The position numbers were made by a program, and so were the translations under genes. DNA of 64,000 nt, from the NCBI RefSeq assembly GCF_019890635.1, contig NZ_JAIOAB010000005.1, forward strand, positions 1-64,000. The letters run 5' to 3'. The stretch is from Streptomyces sennicomposti. Lineage in GTDB: Bacteria; Actinomycetota; Actinomycetes; Streptomycetales; Streptomycetaceae. The notes below the pieces were generated by a model that did no database searches, was not told the origin of the DNA, and saw nothing but the letters and a program-made list of their open reading frames with translations. Positions 36,568-45,494 of this stretch are shown one piece after another; position 1 is the stretch's first letter, and each line of letters begins with the position of its first letter.

Positions 36568-36913
36568 CCGCGGCGAGCGGCCGTGCCGCGGGGCGGGGCG
36601 GGGCGCCGCGGGGTGGGGCGCCGCGGGGGTGGGCGTCTCGGTTCGCGCGGCGCGCCGCTTCCGTGTGACGCCGGGGTGCGCGCGCGGGTGCGCGCCCCCC
36701 GGCGGCGGTTCCGCCCGCGCGGCGGCGTCCGGGCGGCTGTGCCGGGCGCTGGATTCCGGCCGTTCTCGCAGGTCGCCCCGCTCCGGTGCGATACGTCCCG
36801 TACGTCACACACCCACGCCAGGGGCGGCGCGTTCGCCTCTGTGCGCCCCTGGGTTACTGGCCGGTTGCCTACCTCTTTGTGAAAACCCGTATTCGCTGCG
36901 TGAAGGTAGGGCG
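36568..36913. other. Gene-free GC-rich gap after the GntR gene
   Basis: The first 70 bases are GGGGCG/GCCGCGGGG-type simple repeats. Nothing coding is supported. The last third becomes richer in A/T (TTTGTGAAAACCCGTATTCG at 36876-36895) and leads into the promoter of the SPOR-like gene. Confidence 0.5.
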
Positions 36914-36919
36914 TAGGCT
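36914..36919 (+). promoter_or_regulatory. -10 element upstream of the small ORF/SPOR-like gene
   Basis: TAGGCT is followed by 7 bases and an ATG at 36927, the spacing of a leaderless transcript. Confidence 0.4.
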
Positions 36920-36926
36920 CGGGCAT

Positions 36927-37046
36927 ATGCGGACTGCGGTTTCCTCGGCGTGCGGGGCGCGACAGAGGGGGCGGATGCCGGTCGCGGGCGCTGGCTCCGG
37001 CGCGCGAAGGCGCACGGGAGCGGGAAGGAGCAGTGGGGCGGGATGA
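36927..37046 (+). CDS. Possible 39-residue leaderless leader ORF
   Basis: The frame MRTAVSSACGARQRGRMPVA continues to a TGA at 37044-37046 that overlaps the ATG of the SPOR-like gene (ATGA). The product is basic and low in complexity, with no known relatives that I recognise. Its interest is its position: a leaderless start and stop-start overlap would couple it to the next gene. It may simply be a 5' leader. Confidence 0.3.
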   Translation: MRTAVSSACGARQRGRMPVAGAGSGARRRTGAGRSSGAG

Positions 37047-37240
37047 ACGACAGCACGATCACTCTTCCCTGGCTCGTCGTCCGTCAGGACGACAACGGCA
37101 ATCGCTACCGCGTGGGCAGGTACGCCACCCGCGCGGAGGCCCAGGAGATCGCCGACAGCCTCGACAGCCGCGGCCACAAGCAGCTGTACTGGGTCGAGCG
37201 CGTCGGGCAGAACGGCGGCGGGATGGACGGCAGCGGCTGA
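37043..37240 (+). CDS. Small SPOR-like protein
   Basis: A 65-residue protein that begins NDSTITLPWLVVRQDDNGNR and continues YRVGRYATRAEAQEIADSLD, then SRGHKQLYWVERV. The strand-helix-strand pattern with R-Y-A-T-R-A-E-A-Q resembles half of a SPOR domain, and the same small protein is common in Streptomyces. No signal peptide is present, so it should be cytosolic; the role is unknown. AAGGAG lies 11 bases before the ATG. Confidence 0.7.
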   Translation: MNDSTITLPWLVVRQDDNGNRYRVGRYATRAEAQEIADSLDSRGHKQLYWVERVGQNGGGMDGSG

Positions 37241-37243
37241 CGA

Positions 37244-37260
37244 CCGGGCCGCAGGCCCGG
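37244..37260 (+). terminator. Short hairpin after the SPOR-like gene
   Basis: CCGGGCC-GCA-GGCCCGG forms a 7-bp stem 3 bases after the stop codon. The following 440 bp to the NUDIX gene contain no gene, only G/C/T-rich degenerate sequence with recurring CGGTTCATCGGGCTGTCGG-type units near 37440-37475. Confidence 0.5.
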
Positions 37261-37693
37261 CCGGGTCGCGGGGCCCATCGGCCTCGCGGCTCGCCGGTCC
37301 GTCGGCCTCGACCCGTCGGCCTGCTCGGCGCATCGGCTGTCCGGTGCACGGGCGTCGCGCGGGCGGCCGGTCCCCGGCTTGCCGGTCCGTCCGGCTTACC
37401 GGCCGCCCGGCTCGCGGGTGTCGCGGGGCCGTCGGTCTCTCGGTTCATCGGGCTGTCGGTTCATCGGGCTGTCGGGTCGTCGGTGTTCGGTCTGCCCGGG
37501 GTGCCGGTTCGTGCGGGCCGGTGGCGGGCAGGGGCGGTGGCCGGTCGTGCGCGGATCGGCGTTGCGGTGGCGGTGCGCGCTGCTTCGTCGGTGCGTGGGC
37601 GGTGACGTGGCGGTGTGTGCTCTGGGCTTCGGCCGGGCGCGGTCGGCCGGTGGTCGTACGTGGTCGGCGGCGTCGGGTGGCTTCGGGCTCCCG

Positions 37694-37699
37694 TAGGCT
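37694..37699 (+). promoter_or_regulatory. -10 element for a leaderless NUDIX transcript
   Basis: TAGGCT is followed by 7 bases and the ATG at 37707, with no ribosome-binding site. Confidence 0.45.
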
Positions 37700-37706
37700 C
37701 CCGCGC

Positions 37707-38138
37707 ATGAGTGAAGCGATCGTGGTGGTGGGGGGCGCCCTTTTCGACGGTGGGCGTCTGCTGGCCGCGCGCCGTAGTGCGCCCCCTGAGCTGGCCGGCC
37801 GGTGGGAACTGCCCGGCGGCAAGGTCGAGCCGGGGGAGCGGCCCGAGGACGCGCTCGTCCGCGAGTTGCGCGAGGAACTCGGTGTCGATGCCGAGGTCGC
37901 CGAGCCGGTGCCGGGCAGCTGGCCGCTGCGGCCGCCCTACGAACTCCGGGTCTGGACCGCGTGCCTGCGCCCCGGCTCCGCCGCCCCGAAGGCCCTTCAG
38001 GACCACGACGAACTCCGCTGGCTGACGCCGGACGAGATCTGGACCGTCCCCTGGCTCGACCAGGACGTCCCCGCGGTACGCGCCGCCCTCGCCCACCTCC
38101 CGGCCACCCCGCCGCCCGCCGCACCCGGCACCGCCTGA
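37707..38138 (+). CDS. NUDIX hydrolase (MutT type)
   Basis: A 143-residue NUDIX enzyme. The Nudix box runs from Gly38 (GGKVEPGERPEDALVREL) to REELGV (residues about 55-60), fitting Gx5Ex7REUxEExGU. It should hydrolyse nucleoside diphosphate derivatives; size and the C-terminal RWLTPDEIWTVPWLDQDVPA resemble MutT-like (8-oxo-dGTP or CTP) pyrophosphatases. The ATG at 37707 was chosen over longer in-frame starts because conservation begins there. Confidence 0.85.
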   Translation: MSEAIVVVGGALFDGGRLLAARRSAPPELAGRWELPGGKVEPGERPEDALVRELREELGVDAEVAEPVPGSWPLRPPYELRVWTACLRPGSAAPKALQDHDELRWLTPDEIWTVPWLDQDVPAVRAALAHLPATPPPAAPGTA

Positions 38139-38488
38139 CCCGCCGGCCGGCCAGGCCGCCGGTCGGCCGCCGGACCCCGCACCACTCCGGACCCCGCACC
38201 ACCGGGGAAGCCGAAGGACCGGATCGCCGCCCCCCCGAAAGAGCCGACCGCCGCGAAGCGGACCGCGGCCCCGGCGCGCCGACCGCCGGGAAGCGGATCG
38301 CCGTCCCGGCGCGCCGTCACCTCCGAGGGCTCCGGCGCGTACGCGGCGCACTGTCGGCGTCCGCGTCCCGCCGGTGCCTCCCCGCGCCCCTGTGCGCCGT
38401 TCGCAGCACAGCGGGCCATCGCAGGCGTGAGAGGGACGGTGCGGGACGGTACTGCGTGACGTATACCGGGTATGTGCCCATTAATCGT
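38139..38488. repeat. Gene-free gap with 17-bp and 35-bp tandem duplications
   Basis: GGACCCCGCACCACTCC (38172-38188) is followed by GGACCCCGCACCACCGG. A 35-bp unit beginning GACCGCCGCGAAGCGG (38246-38280) is repeated with about five changes at 38281-38315. A small palindrome, ATACC-G-GGTAT (38463-38473), lies upstream of the ATPase gene. Confidence 0.75.
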
Positions 38489-38950
38489 ATGAAACGGTAT
38501 GTGATGGGCTCCCTGGTCTGGGAAGTGATCGGCGTGATCGACACCGAAGGCGACTGCGCCGAGTGGACGTTTCCCGCGGACCCCGGCGCGGTGCGCACGG
38601 CGCGTGCGGCCGTCCGGGGCCAGTTGCGGACCTGGGAGCTGGACAGTGTCGGCGACACCGCCGTCCTGCTGGTGAGCGAACTGGTCACCAACTCCCTGCG
38701 GCACGCGCGCGGACCGATCGGCCTGCGCCTGATCCGGCCCACCGGACTGCCGGACGTGCTGCTGGTCGAGGTCTCCGATCCGCTGCCCGACCCGCCCCGC
38801 GAACGCCCCGCCCGCCCCGACGACGAGAGCGGACGCGGTCTGCAACTGGTGGCGTCCTCCTCCCGCCGCTGGGGCACCCGTCCCGCCGCGGCCGGCAAGA
38901 CGGTCTGGTTCGAACTGGCGGTCCCCGCCGTGCCCGACGGCCACAAGTGA
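38489..38950 (+). CDS. RsbW-like anti-sigma-type ATPase (HATPase_c)
   Basis: A 153-residue single-domain GHKL ATPase. The N box is AVLLVSELVTNSLRHARG, and the G boxes are DDESGRGLQLVASSSRRWGT followed by AAGKTVWFEL. Such proteins are serine kinases or anti-sigma factors in partner switching, or unassigned Streptomyces variants. The ATG at 38489 is proposed; an in-frame GTG at 38456 would add 11 residues. It lies directly upstream of a SpoIIE phosphatase, and the pair may work on the same anti-anti-sigma factor. Confidence 0.8.
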   Translation: MKRYVMGSLVWEVIGVIDTEGDCAEWTFPADPGAVRTARAAVRGQLRTWELDSVGDTAVLLVSELVTNSLRHARGPIGLRLIRPTGLPDVLLVEVSDPLPDPPRERPARPDDESGRGLQLVASSSRRWGTRPAAAGKTVWFELAVPAVPDGHK

Positions 38951-39317
38951 GGTTGCCCGCCGTGTCCGGCGGCCGTACGTGACGGTCCGTGATGACTGTT
39001 GCCGCCCGCCGGGAATCCGGCCGCGTACGGCCGCGTACGGCCGGGACCGGTCCATGACCGGCCCGCGACCGGCCCCGCCCGCCGGCCGCCCGGAGCCGCC
39101 GCCGGTGACGGTCGGCGACGACGATTGGCCGTCACGGGGTTCGAGGGGGTGTCGCCTGGTTAGAAGACTGGTGTGTTGTCGCAGGCCGGACCGAAACACA
39201 TCGGGATGGTCCTGTGATCGTGAACACCGTGTCGCGCGGCGCCGTAGTGCTGGATACTGCGGGCAGCCGCCTCCGGTGACCGGTGCCGGATGCGGTGAGC
39301 TGGAGGGGACGGTTCGC
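38951..39317. other. Gene-free gap before the second SpoIIE phosphatase
   Basis: No gene is supported. GCGTACGGCC repeats near 39021-39041. GATACT near 39253 could be a -10 for the phosphatase gene. A GGAGGGG ribosome site (39302-39308) is present. Confidence 0.45.
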
Positions 39318-42077
39318 GTGAGCGAGATACCAGCGAAGGCCACGGAGTCCGAGGACCCGTCGGACGGCGCGATGACGAGGTCCACGGGTGAGGGCTCCGC
39401 CGAAGGGGCGCCGCCCGTGGACGCGATGTGGCAGAGCAACCCGCCCGGCTCCATCTACGACTACATAAAGGTCGCCTCGTTCTCCATCGGCCCCGACGGC
39501 CACGTCGACCAGTGGAGCCTGCGCGCCGAGCAGTTGTTCGGCATTCCCGCCGAGCGGGCCGTCGGCATGGACCCCATCGACGCGTTCATCGACTCCGATC
39601 TGCGCGAACAGGGCCAGCGGAAGATGGCCGAGATCCTCGACGGACGGGAGTGGACCGGCGTGGTCCCCTTCCGCCTGCCGGTCCCGCCGGACCGCGCGCC
39701 CGGCGACTACGGCGACCACGGCCACGGCGGGGCGGCCCACGCCCCCGCGGGCACGGACCTCGACCGCACCGGCACCGCCCTCGACCGCACCGGCACGGAC
39801 CCCGGCCGGTCCGGTACGGGCGACGACCGCCGTCGCCCGGGCCCCCGCGTCGTGCGCGGGCTCGCCGAGGTGTACGTCATGCCCACCCGCACCGCGGAGG
39901 GCGACAAGGCCGCCGTCTGCATCGTCGTGGACGTCCGCACCCTGCGCAGCATCGAGACCGACCTCGCCGCCTCGCAGGCGATTTTCGGCCAATCCCCGTT
40001 CGGGTTCCTGCTGCTGGACCCCGACCTCCGGATCCGCCGCGCCAACCAGCGGTTCGCCTCCATCTTCGGCGGCACCCCCGACGACCACCGCGGCAAGGGC
40101 GTGCACGACTATCTGCCGCGCGCCGAGGCCGAACGCGTCACGGCGATCCTGCGCCGGGTCCTGAAGACCGGCGACTCCATCACCGATCTGCACGTCACCG
40201 GCCACGTGCCCGGCTCCGACGAACGCCGCCACTGGTCCATCAACCTCTACCGCGTGCACAGCGGCACCGGCCGGCCCATCGGCATCGCCTGGCTCGGCAC
40301 CGACATCACCGCCCGCCGCGCCGCCGCCCGCGAGGCCGCCGCCGCCCGCCGCAACCTCGCCCTGCTCAACGAGGCCGGCGCCCGCATCGGCAACTCCCTG
40401 GACCTGGAGACCACCGCCCGGGAACTGCTCGACGTGGTGGTCCCCGGCTTCTGCGACCTGGCCACCGTCGATCTCTACCAGGGCCTGCTGACCGGCGACG
40501 AGGCCCCGCCCGGACTCGCCGACGGCAGCGCCGAACTGCGCCGCGTGGCCTTCGCCAGCGCCGTCTCCGGGGCGCCGCTGCCCGGCTCCGGCCCCCATGT
40601 GGAGGTCGGCGCCGTCCACCACTTCTCCTTCAACTCCCGCTGCGCGGACGCCCTGCGCACCGCCCGCCCGCAGCTCGTGCCCGGCGAGGAGGGCGGCCTC
40701 GTGCAGTCCACGCTCGCCGTCCCGATGGTCGCGCACGACACGGTCGTGGGGCTAGCGCAGTTCGCGCGGACCAAGGGCAGCGAACCGTTCGGCGACCGGG
40801 ACCGCGCCCTCGCCGTGGAACTCGCCGCCCGCGCGGCCGTCTGCATCGACAACGCCCGCCTCTACCGGCGCGAGCACGAGCGGGCGTTGATACTGCAACG
40901 GTCCCTGCTCCCGCCCGGCGACCCGGAGGCCTCCGGCCTCGACATCGCCTGCCGCTACCTGCCCGGCAACGCCGCCACCGGCCGCCCCAGCGAGGTCGGC
41001 GGCGACTGGTTCGACGTCATCGAACTGCCCGGCCACCGCACCGCGTTGGTCGTCGGCGACGTGATGGGCCGCGGGCTGCGGGCCGCCGTCGCGATGGGCG
41101 AACTGCGCACCGCCGTCCGCACCCTCGCCCTGCTCGACCTCGAACCGGCCGAAGTGCTCTCCCAGTTGGACGAGATCGCCCGCGGCCTCGGAGCGCCCGG
41201 CGGGGTCCAGCAGGCCACCCGCGCGGCCCGCCGCCCCCGCGAGGCCGACCTGTCCGAGGTCTACCTCGCCACCTGCATCTACGCCGTCTACGACTCCGTC
41301 ACCCGCAGGTGCACCTTCGCCAACGCCGGCCACCTCCCGCCCGTCCTGGTCGAACCCGGCGAGTCCGCGCTGATGCTGGACGTGCCGCCCGGCATGCCGC
41401 TCGGCGTCGGCGGCGAGCCCTTCGAGGAGGTCGAGGTCGAACTCCCCGAGGGCGCGCTGCTCGCCCTCTACACCGACGGCCTGGTCGAGTCCCGCGACCA
41501 TCCGCTGGACGAGGGGCTGCAGGCGTTCGTCGGGGCGCTCGCCGACCAGAACCGGCCGCTGGAGGACGTGTGCGACCACGTCCTCAACACCCTCGGCAGC
41601 CACCACGGGGAGGACGACATCGCGCTGCTGATGGCCCGCGTGCAGGGGCTGCCCGCCGAGTCCGTCGGCGACTGGACGCTGCCGCGCGAGCCCCGCAGCG
41701 TCGGCCGCGCCCGCGAGTACGCCCGCTCCCAGCTGCTCGCCTGGGACTTGGAGCCGCTGGTGGACACCACCGAACTCCTGGTCAGCGAACTGGTCACCAA
41801 CGCCCTGCGCTACGGCGAGGGCGAGATCCGCCTCCGGCTGCTGCTGGACCGCACGCTGGTGTGCGAGGTGTGGGACTCCGGGCTGGTGCAGCCGCGCCGC
41901 CGCCGCGCCCGCGACACCGACGAGGGCGGGCGCGGGCTCCAGCTCGTCGGCCTGCTCAGCGCCGCCTGGGGCTCGCGGCGCACCCCGCGCGGCAAGACGG
42001 TGTGGTTCGAACTCCCGCTGCCCGACAGCGGCAACGGGCTGATGGACCCGGCGGAGGCGTTGCTGAGCCTGTTCTGA
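39318..42077 (+). CDS. PAS/GAF-regulated SpoIIE-family phosphatase with C-terminal ATPase domain
   Basis: A 919-residue protein from GTG 39318 (GGAGGGG upstream). A first PAS domain (about 45-190) is interrupted by a hydrophilic insert with DRTGT repeats (TDLDRTGTALDRTGTDPGRS). A second PAS (about 215-335) and a GAF domain (about 345-515) follow. The PP2C core has EVGGDWFDVIEL, LVVGDVMGRGLRAAVA and ALYTDGLVESRD. The C-terminal RsbW-like ATPase has ELLVSELVTNALRYGEGEIR and DTDEGGRGLQLVGLLSAAWG. It should sense a signal through PAS/GAF and dephosphorylate an anti-anti-sigma factor, while the ATPase may phosphorylate it. It is the intact counterpart of the frameshifted gene at 4196-6395. Confidence 0.92.
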   Translation: MSEIPAKATESEDPSDGAMTRSTGEGSAEGAPPVDAMWQSNPPGSIYDYIKVASFSIGPDGHVDQWSLRAEQLFGIPAERAVGMDPIDAFIDSDLREQGQRKMAEILDGREWTGVVPFRLPVPPDRAPGDYGDHGHGGAAHAPAGTDLDRTGTALDRTGTDPGRSGTGDDRRRPGPRVVRGLAEVYVMPTRTAEGDKAAVCIVVDVRTLRSIETDLAASQAIFGQSPFGFLLLDPDLRIRRANQRFASIFGGTPDDHRGKGVHDYLPRAEAERVTAILRRVLKTGDSITDLHVTGHVPGSDERRHWSINLYRVHSGTGRPIGIAWLGTDITARRAAAREAAAARRNLALLNEAGARIGNSLDLETTARELLDVVVPGFCDLATVDLYQGLLTGDEAPPGLADGSAELRRVAFASAVSGAPLPGSGPHVEVGAVHHFSFNSRCADALRTARPQLVPGEEGGLVQSTLAVPMVAHDTVVGLAQFARTKGSEPFGDRDRALAVELAARAAVCIDNARLYRREHERALILQRSLLPPGDPEASGLDIACRYLPGNAATGRPSEVGGDWFDVIELPGHRTALVVGDVMGRGLRAAVAMGELRTAVRTLALLDLEPAEVLSQLDEIARGLGAPGGVQQATRAARRPREADLSEVYLATCIYAVYDSVTRRCTFANAGHLPPVLVEPGESALMLDVPPGMPLGVGGEPFEEVEVELPEGALLALYTDGLVESRDHPLDEGLQAFVGALADQNRPLEDVCDHVLNTLGSHHGEDDIALLMARVQGLPAESVGDWTLPREPRSVGRAREYARSQLLAWDLEPLVDTTELLVSELVTNALRYGEGEIRLRLLLDRTLVCEVWDSGLVQPRRRRARDTDEGGRGLQLVGLLSAAWGSRRTPRGKTVWFELPLPDSGNGLMDPAEALLSLF

Positions 42078-42110
42078 CCGGGGCCGCCGCGCCTTCGGCG
42101 GGGGCTGAGC

Positions 42111-42203
42111 GGTCGGTTCACTCGGTCGGTCCAGGTGGTCGGTCCAGGTGTGGTCGGTTCACTGGGTCGGTTCAGGCGGTCGGTTCACTGGGTCGGTTCA
42201 GGC
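42111..42203. repeat. 26-bp tandem repeat covering the stop codon of the minus-strand gene
   Basis: Two identical 26-bp units (42152-42177 and 42178-42203; each contains GGTCGGTTCACTGGGTCGG), a diverged one (42111-42136) and a partial one (42137-42151). The unit at 42178-42203 contains the stop codon of the minus-strand helical protein (TCA at 42198-42200). Confidence 0.85.
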
Positions 42204-43775
42204 GGTCGGTACGGCGCGGCGCTCCCGCGTCGCCGGGCCGCCGAAGGCGGGCGGGACGCCGGTGGGCAGGGCGACGGGGAGCAGGATGCCGCCGAGGACC
42301 GCCCCGGCGGTGCCGCTCGCCCGGGCGTCCAGGTCGGCGTACGGGTTCCCGCGGGCGCGTACGTCGTGTTCGGCCAGCTCACGGGCCTCGCGGGCCAGCG
42401 CGTCGGCGTGCAGATGGTCGGCGGGGGCCGGGGCGGCGAGGAGGCGTTCCGCCTCGGCGAGCAGGGTGCGGGCCGCGGCGCCCACCGCGCCCCGGTGCGT
42501 GGTGACGTAGCCGGCCGCCGCCGCGGTGGCGCTGCGCGCCGTGAGCAGGGCGGCGGCGGACAGGACGCCGGTGCGGCCCATCGCGAGCGGGGCCGCCGCC
42601 CGGACGACCCGGCGCAGCAGGTCCAGCGGATCGTACGGCCGTCCGGCGGTCAACTCCCCGCGCACCGAGGCCAGTACGGCGTCGGCGTGCAGGAGACGGG
42701 AGTGCGCCTCGCCGGCCGGCACGTCCGGCAGCCGGTCGGCCGCCCCGGCCCGTTCCGCCTCCGCGCCGGTGAGCGCGGCGGGGACGAGCGCGGCGGCCTC
42801 GTCCAGCTCGGCGGCGAGCCGGTCGACGCCGTCGAGGAACACCGCCGCCTGGGCCACCGCGCCCTCGGCGGCGCGGAGATGGGCCACGGCCGCGGGTGCG
42901 CCGCCCGAGTCGATCGCCTGGCGGGCCTGGTTGAGGCGGGCCGTGGCGAACACCAGCCGGTCCTTGGCCTGTTCCACGTCGCCCGTGACGTGCTCGGTCG
43001 CGGAGGGGGCGTAGCGCTCGGTGAGCGCGGTCAGGCGCGTCTCGGTCGCCGGGGTGCGCGCGGCCAGCTCGCGGAACCGGGCCTCCGCGAGGTGCAGGGC
43101 CGCGCTCGGGTCCCGGTCCAGGGCGCGCAGCCGGTCGAACCCGTCGGCCGCGGCGTCCAGCAGCCGGCCCGCCTCCTCGCACCGCCCGGCCATGCCGGTC
43201 AGCGCCTGCCGCCGGGCCGCCGGGTCGCCCGGCAGACCGTGGTCGTAGCGCAGGCGCAGCGCGAAGGCGGCGGCCAGTTCCGTCTCGGCCCGCCGTACGG
43301 CCCGCTCGTACGGCGCCACGGGCTCGGCGCCGAACTGCGCCTCGGCGCAGGCGAGTTCCTCGCGGGAGGTGCGCAGGCAGTCGTCCGTCCCGACGAGCGC
43401 GTCCCGGGCCCGTTCGTCCAGGGCGGCCTCCGGCGGGTGTCCGGGCGGCGGCGGGGCCGGGCCGCCGGCCGGGGTGGTGCGGGTGCGCGCGCGGCGGGTG
43501 CGGCGCAGGTAGCCGTACCCGGCGAGGACGCCGGCCGCGCCGACCGCGACGAGCGGCAGGACGAGGTCGGTGCCCGACGTCTCGTCCTGCGGCGGTGCGG
43601 TGACGCCGTGCGGCGGGCCGGCCCGGGGGAGCGCGGCGGCTGCAACCGCGGTGCCGCTGTTGATCGTCATCACCGGAAGCGTCGGCCCCACGAGCAACAA
43701 GGCGCACGTCGCCCGCACGGTCCAGTGCGGTGCGGCGCGCCGCTGCCGGGGCGCCGGGGGCGGGGATGACGTCAC
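42198..43775 (-). CDS. Helical membrane-associated protein, TPM-family C-terminal region without a TPM domain
   Basis: A 525-residue protein from GTG 43775. The N-terminus has a cleavable signal-like stretch (VRATCALLLVGPTLPVMTIN). A transmembrane helix (about 67-85, LVLPLVAVGAAGVLAGYGYL) and RRTRRARTRTT follow. Then come about 400 residues of charged, Ala-rich helices, for example ERARDALVGTDDCLRTSREE, DRLVFATARLNQARQAIDSG and AAGYVTTHRGAVGAAARTLL. This matches the cytoplasmic helical half of Streptomyces TPM-domain proteins, but the extracellular TPM domain normally before the transmembrane helix is missing. Role unknown. Divergent from the GH18-like gene with 94 bp between. Confidence 0.7.
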   Translation of the reverse strand: MTSSPPPAPRQRRAAPHWTVRATCALLLVGPTLPVMTINSGTAVAAAALPRAGPPHGVTAPPQDETSGTDLVLPLVAVGAAGVLAGYGYLRRTRRARTRTTPAGGPAPPPPGHPPEAALDERARDALVGTDDCLRTSREELACAEAQFGAEPVAPYERAVRRAETELAAAFALRLRYDHGLPGDPAARRQALTGMAGRCEEAGRLLDAAADGFDRLRALDRDPSAALHLAEARFRELAARTPATETRLTALTERYAPSATEHVTGDVEQAKDRLVFATARLNQARQAIDSGGAPAAVAHLRAAEGAVAQAAVFLDGVDRLAAELDEAAALVPAALTGAEAERAGAADRLPDVPAGEAHSRLLHADAVLASVRGELTAGRPYDPLDLLRRVVRAAAPLAMGRTGVLSAAALLTARSATAAAAGYVTTHRGAVGAAARTLLAEAERLLAAPAPADHLHADALAREARELAEHDVRARGNPYADLDARASGTAGAVLGGILLPVALPTGVPPAFGGPATRERRAVPTA

Positions 43776-43869
43776 ATTCGGGAGCGTATGACCGCCCGGG
43801 CGGCCCCGCGACCGGTGCTGCGTCAGTGGTGGGGCGGGCGGGGCCAGGACGACGCGAAGGGGAGACGGA

Positions 43870-45273
43870 ATGCCACCCACACCACACGGAGACCCGACCC
43901 CACCGCGCCGAACCCCGGACACGACGTCCCCCCGAGACCTGACCGCGGCCTCATCCTTCGGCCCGCGCCCGAAGCCGGGCGGGGACCCGTCCTCCGCCCC
44001 GGACCCGGGTGCGGTTCCTGGCCCCGGCCCCGGCCCGAAGCCGGGCGACACCCCGGAGAAGCCCGTCCCGCAGGAGCCGGACCCGCAGGAGCAGGACCGG
44101 CAGGCGACGGGCCCGCAGGAGCCAGCCCTGGAGGCGTCGGACCCGCAGGGACCGGCCCCAGATGCGGCGGGTCCGGAGGCGCCGGACCCGCAGGGCTCCG
44201 CCCAGGGTGCGGCGGACCCGGAGGCGCCGGATCCCCGGGCGGCGGGGGCGGGGCAGCGGTCCCGGCGCCGTCGGCGCTGGGTGCGGCGGGGGGTCGTCGT
44301 GCTGGTGTTGCTGTTGCTCGTGCCGTTGCTCGGCGCCGAGGCCGCGCTTCGTGTGAACTACTCCGGGGACCCCGCCGACGGGACCTACACCCGCGGCCAG
44401 GACGCGATCTGGCTCGGGCACGCCTGGGTGGACGGGCGCAAGACCGACGCCGACGTGACCGCCCTGGCCGAGCGGCTGCGCGGCACCGGCATCCGCGACC
44501 TCTACGTGCACACCGGACCCCTGGAGCACGACGGCACGCTGCCCGAGTCCGTGTATCCGAAGGCCGGTTGGTTCATAGCCGCCGTGCACCGGGCGCTGCC
44601 CGGCGTCCGCGTGCAGGCCTGGCTCGGCGATGTGCTGGCCAGCGAGTCACCGGACGGGCTGCGCCTGGAGCGGGCGCGCACCCGGGCCGCCGTGGTGGCC
44701 TCCGCCCGCGAGGTCCTGGCCGCCGGCTACGAGGGCGCCCACTTCGACCTGGAGCCGTTGCACTCCGGCGACCGGAACTATCTCGGCCTCCTCGACGACC
44801 TGCGCGCCGTCACCCGTGCGCACGGCGCCCTCCTGTCCGTCGCCTCCCACCAGATCGACCCGCTCCCGGCGTTCCACTCCGTGTGGGGCACCCTCACCAA
44901 CCACCCCAAGTGGTGGTCGCAGGCGTACTTCGGCGAGGTCGCCCGCCGCGTCGACCAGATCGCCGTGATGTCGTACGACACCATGCAGCCGCTGCAGAGC
45001 CTGTACGGCGGTTACGTCGCCCAGCAGACCTCGCTCGCCCTGGAGGTCACCCCGCCCGGCACCCAGCTGCTGATGGGCCTGCCCTTCTACCACGAGAACA
45101 AGTTCGGCCATCAGGCGCACGCCGAGACCGTGCCGGCCGCCGTCCGGGGCGTCCGCCTCGGCCTGTCCCGCACCGACGCCGACCGCGCCCGGTTCGGCGT
45201 CGCGCTGTACGTCGACTTCGCGGCCACGGAGGCCGACTGGACCGCGTACCGCGAGGACTGGGTGCATCGGTAG
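43870..45273 (+). CDS. Membrane-anchored GH18-like putative glycoside hydrolase
   Basis: A 467-residue protein. Residues 1-128 are a Pro/Gly/Gln/Asp-rich tract with PDPQ and EAPDP units. A basic stop-transfer (RSRRRRRWVRR) and transmembrane helix (139-160) follow. The extracellular part looks like a TIM barrel: AIWLGHAWVDGRKTDADVTA, IRDLYVHTGPLEHDGTLPES, a YEGAHFDLEPLHSGDRNYLG catalytic-like strand (near residues 290-305, acidic residues as in GH18 DxxDxE) and QIAVMSYDTMQPLQSLYGGY. It probably acts on a polysaccharide outside the cell. The family is by pattern; the exact substrate is unknown. Confidence 0.65.
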   Translation: MPPTPHGDPTPPRRTPDTTSPRDLTAASSFGPRPKPGGDPSSAPDPGAVPGPGPGPKPGDTPEKPVPQEPDPQEQDRQATGPQEPALEASDPQGPAPDAAGPEAPDPQGSAQGAADPEAPDPRAAGAGQRSRRRRRWVRRGVVVLVLLLLVPLLGAEAALRVNYSGDPADGTYTRGQDAIWLGHAWVDGRKTDADVTALAERLRGTGIRDLYVHTGPLEHDGTLPESVYPKAGWFIAAVHRALPGVRVQAWLGDVLASESPDGLRLERARTRAAVVASAREVLAAGYEGAHFDLEPLHSGDRNYLGLLDDLRAVTRAHGALLSVASHQIDPLPAFHSVWGTLTNHPKWWSQAYFGEVARRVDQIAVMSYDTMQPLQSLYGGYVAQQTSLALEVTPPGTQLLMGLPFYHENKFGHQAHAETVPAAVRGVRLGLSRTDADRARFGVALYVDFAATEADWTAYREDWVHR

Positions 45274-45494
45274 GGTCCCGCTGCACCACCCGCAGCACCC
45301 CCCACTGCTCCCCCCGCTGCTCCACCCGGGTGACCTTCCGTGCCCCCCTCGCCGTGTCGCCCCCGTCTGGCGAACCCTTTCCTCTTCAGTGGGCCGTAGA
45401 TCTGCGTAGATCTGATCAACACCAAATACCGCCAAACGTGAACGAACCCCACCCAAGTCCACCGGCGGGGGAGCGGGCCTCGGAGGTAGCAGGG

